Positions 21,948-30,579 of a DNA stretch of 64,000 bases are shown here, piece after piece. The translations under genes were made by a program, and so were the position numbers. How positions within the stretch are numbered: the first letter of the stretch is position 1; the number at the start of each line of letters is the position of its first letter. The stretch comes from an uncultured Hyphomicrobiales bacterium (GTDB lineage: Bacteria; Pseudomonadota; Alphaproteobacteria; Rhizobiales; Xanthobacteraceae): positions 62,001 through 126,000 of the forward strand of contig CAIRGJ010000008.1 in assembly GCA_903878085.1 (NCBI GenBank), written 5' to 3'. The notes under the pieces are model-generated. The model searched no databases, had not been told where the DNA came from, and was given only the letters and a program-made list of their open reading frames with translations.

Positions 21948-22880
21948 TCATTCCGGCATCATCGCCGCGATGTCGTCCGGGCTCACGTCCGGTGGCACGG
22001 CCGTCCAATCCTTCATCTGCCCCCGAAACCACGTAATTTGGCGCTTGGCGTAGCGGCGCGTGTCCATTCGCGCGCCTTCGGCGGCCTCATCGAGCGTGAT
22101 CTCGCCATTGAGATGACGGATCAGCCACGGCACGCCATGCGCCTTCATCGCCGGCAGCAGCGGATCGAGCTGGCGTGCGGCAAGAGCGCGCACCTCGTCA
22201 AGCGCGCCGGCCTCGAGCATGGCGGCAAAGCGCGCTTCGATGCGGCTGACCAGGTCGCCGCGTTCGCGGTTGACGAAGATTTTGACCGCGCGGACCGGGT
22301 CGATCAACGGCGCCATGCCCTGCTGGTGCCATTCCGACAGCGAGCGCCCGGTCGCCAGGACCACCTCCAGCGCGCGGGCAATGCGCACGCGGTCGAGCGG
22401 CATCAGCCGGTGCGCGGTCACCGGGTCGCGCTCGATCAACTCGGCATAGAGCGGCGTGACGCCCTCGCTGAGTAGACGTGCGCGCACCTGGGCGCGGATT
22501 TCCGCCGGCACCGGCGGCACCGCGGCCAAACCTGCGGTTAACGCCTTGAAATACAGCCCAGTGCCGCCGACCAAAATCGACACACGGCCCGCCGCGGCGA
22601 TTTCAGCCAGTGCCGCGCCGGCATCGCGGCTCCAGCGCCCGACCGAATAATTCTCGGCCTCATCGACATGACCGTAGAGCATGTGTTGGGCACGCGCCTC
22701 TTCCGCCGCGCTCGGCCGCGCCGTGATGGTGCGTAGGTTCGCGTAGACCTGCATCGAATCGGCATTGACGACGACGCCGCCGAGCTTTGCGGCCAGCGCC
22801 AAAGCCAGCGCCGACTTGCCGCTCGCGGTCGGGCCTGCAATAAGCACCGCTCCGCCGGCTTTGTGCATCGCATGACTCAT
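21948..22880 (-). CDS. miaA: tRNA dimethylallyltransferase
   Basis: 310 residues. It transfers a dimethylallyl group to N6 of A37 in tRNAs reading UNN codons. The P-loop [11 protein letters not shown] is at residues 15-25, with DSMQVY (catalytic Asp region), the [10 protein letters not shown] motif and the C-terminal KRQITWFR tRNA-binding motif. AGGG lies 7 nt before the ATG at 22880. Its first codons overlap the start of serB on the opposite strand. Confidence 0.96.
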   Translation of the reverse strand: MSHAMHKAGGAVLIAGPTASGKSALALALAAKLGGVVVNADSMQVYANLRTITARPSAAEEARAQHMLYGHVDEAENYSVGRWSRDAGAALAEIAAAGRVSILVGGTGLYFKALTAGLAAVPPVPAEIRAQVRARLLSEGVTPLYAELIERDPVTAHRLMPLDRVRIARALEVVLATGRSLSEWHQQGMAPLIDPVRAVKIFVNRERGDLVSRIEARFAAMLEAGALDEVRALAARQLDPLLPAMKAHGVPWLIRHLNGEITLDEAAEGARMDTRRYAKRQITWFRGQMKDWTAVPPDVSPDDIAAMMPE

Positions 22881-23762
22881 ATCGCAACCCTAATCGGCCC
22901 CTCGATTGCGCTCGACGCGCCGGCGCTCGCACGCGTGCGGGCCGCATTGACCGGCGCCGGCGAGCCCAAGCTGCTCGGCCCCGGCGCCGCCGACATTCCC
23001 TTTAGCTTAAGCGCGGACCTTGACCAACGCGAACTGGCCGTACATTTGCGGAGCGTCCTTAACGCCCCGGTCGACGTGGTGGTGCAGAAGGCCGCCAACC
23101 GGCGCAAAAAGCTGTTTCTGGCCGACATGGATTCGACCATGATCGGCCAGGAGTGCATCGACGAACTTGCGGATTTCGTCGGCCTGAAAACTCACGTCGC
23201 GGCGATCACCGAGCGCGCCATGCGCGGTGAGATCGCCTTCGAACCGGCCTTGCGCGAGCGCGTCGCGCTGCTGGAAGGCCTCAAGGTCTCGGTGGTCGAG
23301 GAAGTGCTGCGCGACCGCATCCGGCTGACACCCGGCGCACGCGCGCTGGTGGCGACGATGCGCGCCAACGGCGCCCGCACCTGCCTGGTGTCGGGCGGCT
23401 TCACACTGTTTACCGATCGTATCGCTGCCATGATCGGTTTCGATCAGAGCCGTGCCAATACGCTGACCCTGATCGACGGTCACAAGCTCGCCGGCTCGGT
23501 GGCCGAGCCGATCTTCGGCCGCGACGGCAAGCGCGCCGCGCTGCTCGAGATGCGGCAGGAGCTCAGCCTCGCCAAGGACGACACCATGGCGATCGGCGAC
23601 GGCGCCAACGACATGGACATGATCGCGGAAGCGGGCTTAGGCGTGGCCTATCACGCCAAGCCGAAGGTGGCGGAGGCCGCTGCCGCGCGCATCGACCACG
23701 GCGACCTCACCGCGCTGCTTTATGTCCAGGGCTATCGGCAAGAGGAGTTTGTAAAGACGTAA
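22872..23762 (+). CDS. serB: Phosphoserine phosphatase
   Basis: About 296 residues; last step of serine biosynthesis, dephosphorylating L-phosphoserine. Around 75 N-terminal residues form an ACT-like region. HAD motifs follow: [17 protein letters not shown] (nucleophile Asp), LVSGGFT (motif II) and [10 protein letters not shown] (motif IV). I start at the ATG at 22872; a GTG three codons upstream is also in frame. The start overlaps miaA by 9 bp on the opposite strand, so each promoter must lie inside the neighbouring coding region. Confidence 0.95.
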   Translation: MTHIATLIGPSIALDAPALARVRAALTGAGEPKLLGPGAADIPFSLSADLDQRELAVHLRSVLNAPVDVVVQKAANRRKKLFLADMDSTMIGQECIDELADFVGLKTHVAAITERAMRGEIAFEPALRERVALLEGLKVSVVEEVLRDRIRLTPGARALVATMRANGARTCLVSGGFTLFTDRIAAMIGFDQSRANTLTLIDGHKLAGSVAEPIFGRDGKRAALLEMRQELSLAKDDTMAIGDGANDMDMIAEAGLGVAYHAKPKVAEAAAARIDHGDLTALLYVQGYRQEEFVKT

Positions 23763-23909
23763 TTTAAAACTGTCGCACGAATGTTGCACTATTGGACACC
23801 ATCCACGCCGCTTTTATCCAGCGATGCAGGCACCTTTTAACCATCTCCCGAAACGGCCCATTCAACTCCCGATGTTACGTTGGTGGCGTCAAACAACTGG
23901 GAGGTAGCT

Positions 23910-23999
23910 ATGTCGTTTCTGATCCAATCGTTGAAAAGCATGCTGGTTCAGCCAGCCAATACCTGTTCGACTCTCGAGTACTGCGCCTACGGGCTTTAA
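23910..23999 (+). CDS. Putative 29-residue small protein downstream of serB
   Basis: An ATG preceded by a strong GGGAGG Shine-Dalgarno (6 nt spacing) opens a 29-codon frame ending in TAA. The N-terminal half is amphipathic (MSFLIQSLKSML); the C-terminal half has two cysteines in CSTLEYCAYGL. It is the only well-initiated ORF in the 300-bp gap between serB and degP. A 13-bp perfect hairpin follows it. I do not recognise a family; it could be a small structural protein or a peptide precursor. Confidence 0.5.
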   Translation: MSFLIQSLKSMLVQPANTCSTLEYCAYGL

Positions 24000-24023
24000 T
24001 TAGAATCTTTTTAGACGCGTTGC

Positions 24024-24053
24024 ATGAACCGCCGCGACCTCGCGGCGGTTCAT
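24024..24053. terminator. Perfect 13-bp hairpin between the serB side and degP
   Basis: ATGAACCGCCGCG and its exact complement flank the loop ACCT. It sits 14 bp past the degP stop on one strand and 24 bp past the small ORF on the other. Neither side has a strong T-run, so it may act as a stem that blocks exonucleases or as a weak bidirectional terminator. Confidence 0.5.
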
Positions 24054-24066
24054 GCCGTTGAACGCG

Positions 24067-25557
24067 CTACTGCAAACTGATCGCCACGAAGCTCGGGTCG
24101 CCGTCGGGCGACACCACCAGCAGCACCACGGCCTTCTTGCCGTCCTTCTTGAGCTGGTCGACGCGCTTTTGCAGGTCGGCGGCGTTGCTCACCGGCTGCT
24201 GCTGCACTTCGGCGATTACCATGCCGGGCGCCAGGCGCTTTTCGGCCGCCGGCGAATTGGCATCGACGCCGGTGATCAGCACGCCCTTCACCTTGTCCTT
24301 GATCTTGTGCTTCTTGCGCAGATCGTCGGTGAGGTTGGCGAGATCGAGGCCGAGCGCCTTCTTGATCGCCGGCTTGTCCTCGGCCGGACTGTCCTTGGTG
24401 ACGGCCGCGACTTTCTTCTCGGCGTCATCGAGCCGACCGAGCTTGACCGTCTTCTTTTCTTCCTTGCCCTTGCGGATGATCGTGACCTCGACGTCCTTGC
24501 CGACCGGCGTCTCGGCGACGATCTTGGGCAGATCGCGCATTTCCTTGATGTCCTTGCCGTCGAACTTGACGACAACGTCGCCCGGCTCGATGCCGGCGGG
24601 CTTGGCCGGCCCCTTGTCGTCGATGCCGGCGATCAGCGCACCACGCGCCGGCTTGACGCTCAGGCTCTCGGCGATTTCGTCGGTCACCTGCTGGATACGC
24701 ACGCCGAGCCAGCCGCGCCGCACTTCCTTGAACTCGCGCAACTGGTCGATCACGCCGACAACGGTCTTCGACGGCACGGCAAAGCCGATGCCGATCGAGC
24801 CGCCGGACGGCGAGATAATCGCGGTGTTGACGCCGATCACTTCGCCATTGAGGTTGAACAGCGGGCCGCCCGAATTGCCGCGATTGATGGCGGCGTCGGT
24901 CTGGATGTAATTGTCGTAAGGCCCAGAATTGATGTCGCGGTTGCGCGCCGACACGATGCCGGCGGTCACCGTGCCGCCGAGGCTGAACGGATTGCCGATC
25001 GCAATCACCCATTCGCCCAGCCGCAATTTGTCGCTATCGCCGAACTTCACCGCCTTGAGCGGCGCCGCCGGCGTGACCTTGAGCAACGCCAGATCGGTCT
25101 TGGTATCGCGTCCGAGAATTTCGGCTTTGAGCGTGGTGCCGTCATTGAGGATGACGCTGACTTCGTCGGCGTCGGCGATGACGTGATTGTTGGTCACGAC
25201 CAAGCCGGTCGAGTCGATAATGAAACCGGAGCCGAGCGAGTTGACGCGGCGCGGCGTGGTGTCGCCGCCCGGCTTGCCGGGGGTGCCCTGCCCGCGCCGG
25301 TTCTTGTTGAACTCCTCGAAGAATTCCTCAAACGGCGAACCCGGCGGCAACTGCGGCATAGCGCTGTTGTTGCTGATGTCCACGGTCTGCTTAGTCGAAA
25401 TGTTGACGACGGCGTCAATCACCTGTTCCGCCACGTCGGAAATACTTTCCGGCCCGCGCGCTTGCGCCTGAACGGATAAGGCCGGCCAAGCGATTGCGGC
25501 GGCGACGAAAATCGCCAGCCGGGCCGGCTTCGTCATCGAGTTGAAGAGTGCGCCCAT
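24067..25557 (-). CDS. degP: Periplasmic serine endoprotease, Do/DegP family
   Basis: 496 residues with a signal peptide (ending VQAQA). The trypsin-like domain shows the triad: His in VVTNNHVIADA, Asp in DTKTDLALLKV, Ser in RGNSGGPLFN. Two PDZ domains follow, the first at about residues 285-375. The protease degrades or refolds misfolded envelope proteins. AGGAGA precedes the ATG. It follows hflK-hflC-DUF2065 on the same strand, with 135 bp between, enough for its own promoter. Confidence 0.95.
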   Translation of the reverse strand: MGALFNSMTKPARLAIFVAAAIAWPALSVQAQARGPESISDVAEQVIDAVVNISTKQTVDISNNSAMPQLPPGSPFEEFFEEFNKNRRGQGTPGKPGGDTTPRRVNSLGSGFIIDSTGLVVTNNHVIADADEVSVILNDGTTLKAEILGRDTKTDLALLKVTPAAPLKAVKFGDSDKLRLGEWVIAIGNPFSLGGTVTAGIVSARNRDINSGPYDNYIQTDAAINRGNSGGPLFNLNGEVIGVNTAIISPSGGSIGIGFAVPSKTVVGVIDQLREFKEVRRGWLGVRIQQVTDEIAESLSVKPARGALIAGIDDKGPAKPAGIEPGDVVVKFDGKDIKEMRDLPKIVAETPVGKDVEVTIIRKGKEEKKTVKLGRLDDAEKKVAAVTKDSPAEDKPAIKKALGLDLANLTDDLRKKHKIKDKVKGVLITGVDANSPAAEKRLAPGMVIAEVQQQPVSNAADLQKRVDQLKKDGKKAVVLLVVSPDGDPSFVAISLQ

Positions 25558-25692
25558 GGGCGTTATTTCTCCTGGAAAAGAGGGTCTGCTTCGACAGTGC
25601 CGCCGTCTTCACGGCTAATCAAGGGTATCGGCCATCAACACCATGAGAGGCCGATTCGTTCGCAAAAGCGACGTTTTTAACGTGCCGCCGGC

Positions 25693-25878
25693 CTAACCGC
25701 GTACCAGCCAGACCACGAGCAAACCGATCACGGCCGAGCCGATGCCGATCGCGCGCAAGGCTTGATCCGGCGTCTCCAGCACGCTGGCGACCGCGCGCTT
25801 GGCGGGGCCGGGGAAGGCGGCGAAAACCAGACCCTCGATCATGAACACGAGGCCAAGAGCCGCCAGGAAATCAACCAT
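25693..25878 (-). CDS. DUF2065 small membrane protein
   Basis: 61 residues with two hydrophobic helices (LAALGLVFMIEGLVFAAF and GIGSAVIGLLVVWLV) joined by a short polar loop, matching the DUF2065 family in length and pattern. It lies 21 bp after hflC and before degP, the usual alphaproteobacterial arrangement, suggesting a link to HflKC or membrane proteostasis. Function is unknown. Confidence 0.85.
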   Translation of the reverse strand: MVDFLAALGLVFMIEGLVFAAFPGPAKRAVASVLETPDQALRAIGIGSAVIGLLVVWLVRG

Positions 25879-25899
25879 GCCGGCGGCTCTCCGGTTTCG

Positions 25900-26835
25900 C
25901 TAGCGAGCCGGTTGCGTGGCCGGCGCGCCCGATCCCGTCGATGCGGAAGGCTGAGCGGGGCGCGGCTTGCCCGACGGGTCGTTGAAGTAGCGGAAGAAGT
26001 TGGTGTCGGGTTTCAGCACCAGCCGGGTGTCGTTGCTCTTGAGCGCGGCTTCATAAGCCTGCATCGAGCGATAGAAGGTGAAAAAATCCGCATCCTTGTT
26101 GAAGGCATCCGCGAAAATCTGATTCCGGATGGCGTCGCCTTCGCCGCGGATCTGCTCGGACTGCGACGTCGCTTCGGCGACCAGCACGGTCACCTCGCGG
26201 TCGGCGCGCGAGCGGATTTCCTGGGCGCGCTGCGCGCCCTGGGCTCGGAACTCAGCCGCCTCGCGCTGCCGCTCGGTCTGCATGCGCTGGTACACCGCCT
26301 GGCTGTTCTGCTCCGGCAGATCGGCGCGCCGGATACGCACGTCGACGACTTGGATGCCGTAGCCACCGGCTTCACGGTCCACCAGTTCGCGGATGCGCGC
26401 CATCAGGTCGGCGCGCTGATCGCGGACGACGTGGATGAACGTGGCCTCACCGAGCACGCGGCGCAGCGCTGAGTTGAGCAATATCTTGAGCTGCGAGTTG
26501 GCGCCGTCGACCGACCCGAGCGTCTGATAGAAGCGCAACGGATCCTTGATGCGGTAGCGCGCGAAGGCGTCGACCACCAGACGCTTTTGATCCGAGGCGA
26601 TCACTTCCTGCGCCGGCGCTTCAAGATCGAGGATGCGCTTGTCGATGCCGATGACGTTGTCGATGAACGGTGCTTTCACGTGCAAACCCGGGTCGCTGAT
26701 GACATGCACCGGCTGACCGAGCCGCAGCACCAGCGCTTGTTGCGTCTGGTACACGGTGAACAGCGACGAGTAGGCCACGAACAGCGCGGCAACGATCAGG
26801 ATCGCGGCGATGCCGCCGATGAAATTAGTCTTCAT
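25900..26835 (-). CDS. hflC: HflC, SPFH/prohibitin-family membrane protein
   Basis: 311 residues: one N-terminal membrane helix (residues 5-25), then an SPFH domain (QQALVLRLGQPVHVI...PGLHVKAPFIDNV) and a long charged helix. With HflK it forms a membrane cage around the FtsH protease and modulates its activity. Its ATG overlaps the hflK stop by 4 bp, indicating coupled translation. Confidence 0.94.
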   Translation of the reverse strand: MKTNFIGGIAAILIVAALFVAYSSLFTVYQTQQALVLRLGQPVHVISDPGLHVKAPFIDNVIGIDKRILDLEAPAQEVIASDQKRLVVDAFARYRIKDPLRFYQTLGSVDGANSQLKILLNSALRRVLGEATFIHVVRDQRADLMARIRELVDREAGGYGIQVVDVRIRRADLPEQNSQAVYQRMQTERQREAAEFRAQGAQRAQEIRSRADREVTVLVAEATSQSEQIRGEGDAIRNQIFADAFNKDADFFTFYRSMQAYEAALKSNDTRLVLKPDTNFFRYFNDPSGKPRPAQPSASTGSGAPATQPAR

Positions 26836-27980
26836 GGCCGGGCTCCCGCCTGCGATTGGCTGCGCGGCGATGCCGGACGCGACAGCTCATTGAGCGGCAG
26901 ATAAGGAACGACGCTGGAGCCGCCATCGCGGGCGCCAGAATCGAGAATGATCTTGTCGGCGCCGCCAAGCACGCGCTCCATGGTTTCCAGGTACATGCGC
27001 TCGCGGGTGACCTCGGGCGCCTTGAGATACTGTTCGTAGATCTTCAAGAAGCGCGACGTCTGGCCGGTGGCTTCCGCCACGGTCTGCGACTTGTAGGCTT
27101 CGGCTGCCTGGGTGATCTGGGCGACCTTACCGCGCGCTTCCGGCACGACGCGGTTCTGGTAGGTCTGCGCTTCGTTGACCGCGCGCTCGAGATCGGCGCG
27201 CGCCGCCTGAACGTCGCGGTTGGAATCGATCACCTGCGTCGGCGGATCGACCTTCTGCATCTGCACCTGCTGCACCAGAATGCCGGCGCCGTAATTGTCC
27301 AGCGTCTTCTGCATCAGGTCCTGCACGGCGGTTTCGATAGTCTGCCGCGCGCCGGTCAGGATCGGCTGGATTTCCGAGCGTCCGACCACTTCGCGCATGG
27401 CGCTTTCCGCCACCGCTTTCACCGTGCCTTCCGGATTTTGGATGTTGAACAGGTATTCGCCGACGCCGGTCGGCTTGACCTTCCACAGCACCGAAAAATC
27501 GACATCGACGATATTTTCGTCGCCGGTCAGCATCAGGCTTTCCTCGGGCACGTCGCGGGTGGCGCTGCCACGGCGGACGTCGTCGACCACGCGCATGCCG
27601 ATGTCGATCTTATTGACGCGCAACGCCTTGGGCGTGAGCACGGTCTCGATTGGATAAGGCAGGTGGTAATTCAGGCCGGGCTGCACCTCGCGCACGTCCT
27701 GGCCGAAGCGCAGGACGACGCCGAGTTCGTCAGGGCCGACCTGGAACACGCCGGAGAAGCCCCACAGCACCACCGCGGCGAGGCCCAGAATGGCGAAACC
27801 CTTGCCACCGAGATTGCCGCCCGGCAGCACGCGCCGCAATTTATCCTGCCCGCGCCGGAGCATTTCCTCGAGATCCGGAGGCGTCGGGCCCGACGACTGC
27901 GGTCCACCGCCCCAGGGGCCCTTGCCGCCCGAGCCTGACCCCCAAGGGCCGCCACCGCCGCCCTGATTGCTCCATGGCAT
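26832..27980 (-). CDS. hflK: HflK, SPFH/prohibitin-family membrane protein
   Basis: About 382 residues from MPWSNQGGGGGPWG at 27980, the glycine-rich N-terminus typical of HflK. A membrane helix (FAILGLAAVVLWGFSGVF) is followed by the SPFH domain (VGPDELGVVLRFG...PGLNYHLPYPIETV). The C-terminal coiled region runs to a Pro/Ser-rich tail. Partner of HflC in the FtsH-associated complex. Confidence 0.94.
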   Translation of the reverse strand: MPWSNQGGGGGPWGSGSGGKGPWGGGPQSSGPTPPDLEEMLRRGQDKLRRVLPGGNLGGKGFAILGLAAVVLWGFSGVFQVGPDELGVVLRFGQDVREVQPGLNYHLPYPIETVLTPKALRVNKIDIGMRVVDDVRRGSATRDVPEESLMLTGDENIVDVDFSVLWKVKPTGVGEYLFNIQNPEGTVKAVAESAMREVVGRSEIQPILTGARQTIETAVQDLMQKTLDNYGAGILVQQVQMQKVDPPTQVIDSNRDVQAARADLERAVNEAQTYQNRVVPEARGKVAQITQAAEAYKSQTVAEATGQTSRFLKIYEQYLKAPEVTRERMYLETMERVLGGADKIILDSGARDGGSSVVPYLPLNELSRPASPRSQSQAGARP

Positions 27981-28093
27981 TGAAAAATCTCCCGGCGCCT
28001 GGGCTTTATGCCCGACAAAGCTCAAGTCTTGCCTATATTGGAGGGGGTTATAGGGGACGCAAGGGCGCGTTACAACGCGCTGACATGCCGCGG

Positions 28094-28597
28094 CTATCGC
28101 CTTACATAAACCGCGACCGCGAAGTCCGCGTCGTCGGCCGGGCCGGCCTTGACCTCATCGCGCGACACCTGGCGCCACACCGAGGGGTCGATCCAGGGAA
28201 AGCGCACGTCGCCCTCCGGGCTGGCATGGACGTGGGTGATCTCCAGCCGTGCCGCGCGCGGCATCATGGCGGCGAAGACGTCGCTGCCGCCGATGATCAT
28301 GATCTCATCGACCCCGCGTTTCTCCGCGTCCTGGCGCGCAAAGCCAAGCGCCGCCTCCAGGCTGGTCGCCAGGACCCCGCCGGGCACGATCAGTCCGAGA
28401 TCTTTGGTCAACACGATGTTGGTGCGATCCTTGAGCGGCTTGCCGATCGACTCGTAGGTCTTGCGCCCCATGATGACGGGACGGTTGAGCGTCACTTTGC
28501 GGAAATGCTGCAAATCGGACTTCAGCCGCCACGGCAACTGGCCCTCGCGGCCGATCACATTGTTCTCGCCGATGGCGGCGACGAGCACGATCTTCAT
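28094..28597 (-). CDS. folA: Dihydrofolate reductase
   Basis: About 167 residues from [16 protein letters not shown]. It reduces dihydrofolate to tetrahydrofolate with NADPH, recycling the product of the adjacent thymidylate synthase. Landmarks are LPWRLKSDLQHFRKVT (substrate site with the acidic Asp), VIMGRKTYESIG and IMIIGGSDVF. Its ATG overlaps the stop codon of the upstream GNAT gene (ATGA). Confidence 0.95.
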   Translation of the reverse strand: MKIVLVAAIGENNVIGREGQLPWRLKSDLQHFRKVTLNRPVIMGRKTYESIGKPLKDRTNIVLTKDLGLIVPGGVLATSLEAALGFARQDAEKRGVDEIMIIGGSDVFAAMMPRAARLEITHVHASPEGDVRFPWIDPSVWRQVSRDEVKAGPADDADFAVAVYVRR

Positions 28598-29094
28598 GAC
28601 TGCATCCTGCCGGCAAAATCGTGCAAAGCCTTGCCGGCGAGCCGGCAGATTTTCCACTCGTTCATCACCTGGGCGCCGATCGACTTATAAAAGGCAATCG
28701 ACGGCGCATTCCAGTCGAGCACCGCCCACTCGAAACGTGCCATTCCGTCATGAACGCAGCGCTGCGCCAGCCGCGCCATCAGCGCTTTGCCGATACCGCG
28801 CCCGCGAAACTCCGGCCGCACGAACAAATCCTCGACATAGAGCCCGTGACGGCCGCGAAAGGTCGAGAAATTGACAAACCAGACGGCAAAGCCCGCCGGC
28901 TCCCCGCCCCACTCCGCGATGTCGCAGAACACGCGCGGGTTCTCGCCGAACAGCGCCGCGGCAATCTCCTCCGGCTTGGCATCGACCTCGCCTTGCAGAT
29001 TTTCGTAATCGGCGAGTTCGCACACCAGAGCAAAAATCAGCGCGCTGTCGGCCGCGACCGCCGGGCGGATGATGAGGCCCACATTGCCGCTCAT
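28594..29094 (-). CDS. GNAT-family N-acetyltransferase
   Basis: 166 residues with the GNAT fold. Motif A, the acetyl-CoA loop, is [18 protein letters not shown] at about residues 93-110; VEDLFV lies just before it and [19 protein letters not shown] is motif B. The pattern resembles the diamine/thialysine acetyltransferase subgroup, but the acceptor is not certain. It overlaps thyA and folA by 4 bp at either end, so the three are translated as one coupled unit. Confidence 0.88.
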   Translation of the reverse strand: MSGNVGLIIRPAVAADSALIFALVCELADYENLQGEVDAKPEEIAAALFGENPRVFCDIAEWGGEPAGFAVWFVNFSTFRGRHGLYVEDLFVRPEFRGRGIGKALMARLAQRCVHDGMARFEWAVLDWNAPSIAFYKSIGAQVMNEWKICRLAGKALHDFAGRMQS

Positions 29095-29885
29095 ACGGCG
29101 ACTGGCGCTTTGATGTGGGCGTGCGCGTCGTAATTCTCCAGCGTGAAGTCCTCGTAGCGGAAGCCAAAAATGTCTTTTACGTCCGGATTGAGCCGCATCA
29201 CCGGCAGCGCCTTGGGCGCGCGCGACAGCTGCAGCTTCGCCTGCTCCAGATGATTGAGATAAAGATGCGCGTCGCCGAAAGTGTGAATGAACTCGCCCGC
29301 TTTAAAGCCGGTCACCTGCGCCATCATCAGCGTCAACAGCGCATAAGACGCGATGTTGAACGGCACGCCGAGGAACACATCGGCCGAACGCTGATAGAGC
29401 TGGCACGACAGTTTGCCGTCGGCGACATAGAACTGGAACAGGCAGTGGCACGGCGGCAGCGCCATCTTGTCGACGTCGGCCGGATTCCACGCCGTGACGA
29501 TCAACCGCCGCGAATCCGGATTGCGCTTGATCATTGCGATCAGGTTGGCGATCTGGTCGATGGTTTGGCCGTCTTTCGCCGGCCAGGAGCGCCACTGGTG
29601 CCCGTAGACCGGCCCGAGGTCGCCGCGCTCGTCGGCCCACTCGTCCCAAATGCGCACGCCGTTGTCGTTGAGATATTTGATGTTGGTGTCGCCGGCCAGG
29701 AACCACAGCAATTCATGCACGATGGACTTCAGATGCAGCTTCTTGGTGGTGAGCATCGGGAAGCCGTCGTCGAGCGCAAAACGCATCTGATGGCCGAATA
29801 CCGACAGCGTCCCGGTGCCGGTGCGGTCGCGCTTCTCCACGCCGTGGTGGAGAATAAGTTCCATCAGATCGAGGTATTGGCGCAT
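29091..29885 (-). CDS. thyA: Thymidylate synthase
   Basis: 264 residues, the usual ThyA length. It methylates dUMP to dTMP with methylene-tetrahydrofolate. The catalytic cysteine is in [13 protein letters not shown] and the nucleotide-binding residues in [31 protein letters not shown] is the N-terminal phosphate loop. The 5' leader is unusual: CCAAG-type tandem repeats abut the ATG and no Shine-Dalgarno is obvious. Confidence 0.97.
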   Translation of the reverse strand: MRQYLDLMELILHHGVEKRDRTGTGTLSVFGHQMRFALDDGFPMLTTKKLHLKSIVHELLWFLAGDTNIKYLNDNGVRIWDEWADERGDLGPVYGHQWRSWPAKDGQTIDQIANLIAMIKRNPDSRRLIVTAWNPADVDKMALPPCHCLFQFYVADGKLSCQLYQRSADVFLGVPFNIASYALLTLMMAQVTGFKAGEFIHTFGDAHLYLNHLEQAKLQLSRAPKALPVMRLNPDVKDIFGFRYEDFTLENYDAHAHIKAPVAV

Positions 29886-29886
29886 T

Positions 29887-29917
29887 GCTTGGGTCTTGGC
29901 TTGGTTCTTGGCTTGGG
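29887..29917. repeat. Short tandem repeat immediately upstream of thyA
   Basis: About 2.5 copies of a 12-bp unit (CCAAGCCAAGAA on the minus strand) end two bases before the thyA ATG. The repeat occupies the ribosome-binding region. Confidence 0.7.
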
Positions 29918-30056
29918 TCCGGTTGGGATCGACTCAAGATGGGGAACTTTACCCCACCCGGCAACCGCCCGGCAGGCGTTTATCAACGGCAGAAATGGCG
30001 TGCCCGCGGGCGTCCGGATTATTGTTAAGGTTCCATCGTCGCCAAAGGGGTCTGCC

Positions 30057-30500
30057 ATGACTTTCGACCACATGCTGCTCGCACGCATTCTGCTGACGCT
30101 GATGACGGCCGGCTGGGCGCTCGGCACCGTGCTCGCCGACTTCAACAAGACCCACGCCACCAATCCCTTGTGGACGCCGCACGCGCGTTTCCACGTGGTC
30201 TGGCAGATTTCCAGCTATGTCGGTTTTGGTCTGTTGAATCTGGCGCTGATCTGGTGGCCCGGGCCGATGGCGGTCGAGCGGCTGTATCTCGCCGCCCTGA
30301 TCGGCAGCATCGTCTATGCGGCCTTCTTCGCGGCGCTGTTGGCCATGCCGGTCTATGGCGGCGGCGCCTATGACGAGAATGGCTACCAGCCCTACCCCGC
30401 CCCGCTGCCGCTGTTTGCCCAAAAGTGGGACGTCAACATCACGGTGTTTAGCGTTCAGCTTGTCATTTTGGCGGCCAGCCTCGTCGCCATCACGCGCTGA
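30057..30500 (+). CDS. Uncharacterised membrane protein
   Basis: 147 residues with four predicted membrane helices: about 8-26, 45-66, 72-95 and 128-145. A conserved-looking polar segment DFNKTHATNPLWTPHARFH follows the first helix, and a Tyr/Pro-rich loop (YDENGYQPYPAPLP) precedes the last. AAAGGGG lies 7 nt before the ATG; the longer upstream frame is antisense to thyA. No recognised function. A bidirectional terminator follows. Confidence 0.78.
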   Translation: MTFDHMLLARILLTLMTAGWALGTVLADFNKTHATNPLWTPHARFHVVWQISSYVGFGLLNLALIWWPGPMAVERLYLAALIGSIVYAAFFAALLAMPVYGGGAYDENGYQPYPAPLPLFAQKWDVNITVFSVQLVILAASLVAITR

Positions 30501-30521
30501 GCGCTTGGCGGCGGCAAAAAC

Positions 30522-30551
30522 AACAAGGCCGGCGATTGCGCCGGCCTTGTT
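30522..30551. terminator. Bidirectional rho-independent terminator
   Basis: AACAAGGCCGGCG and its exact complement around the loop ATTG, followed by TTCGTTT on the plus strand and preceded by GCAAAAAC (T-rich when read on the minus strand). It lies between the convergent membrane-protein gene and tctA. Confidence 0.8.
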
Positions 30552-30579
30552 TCGTTTAAATGCTCTATCCGTTCGACGC

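Noticed and set aside
23792-24061. 89-codon plus-strand ORF spanning the small ORF and the hairpin
   Set aside because: No ribosome site and no recognisable domains; it overlaps the better-initiated 29-codon frame and runs through the hairpin.
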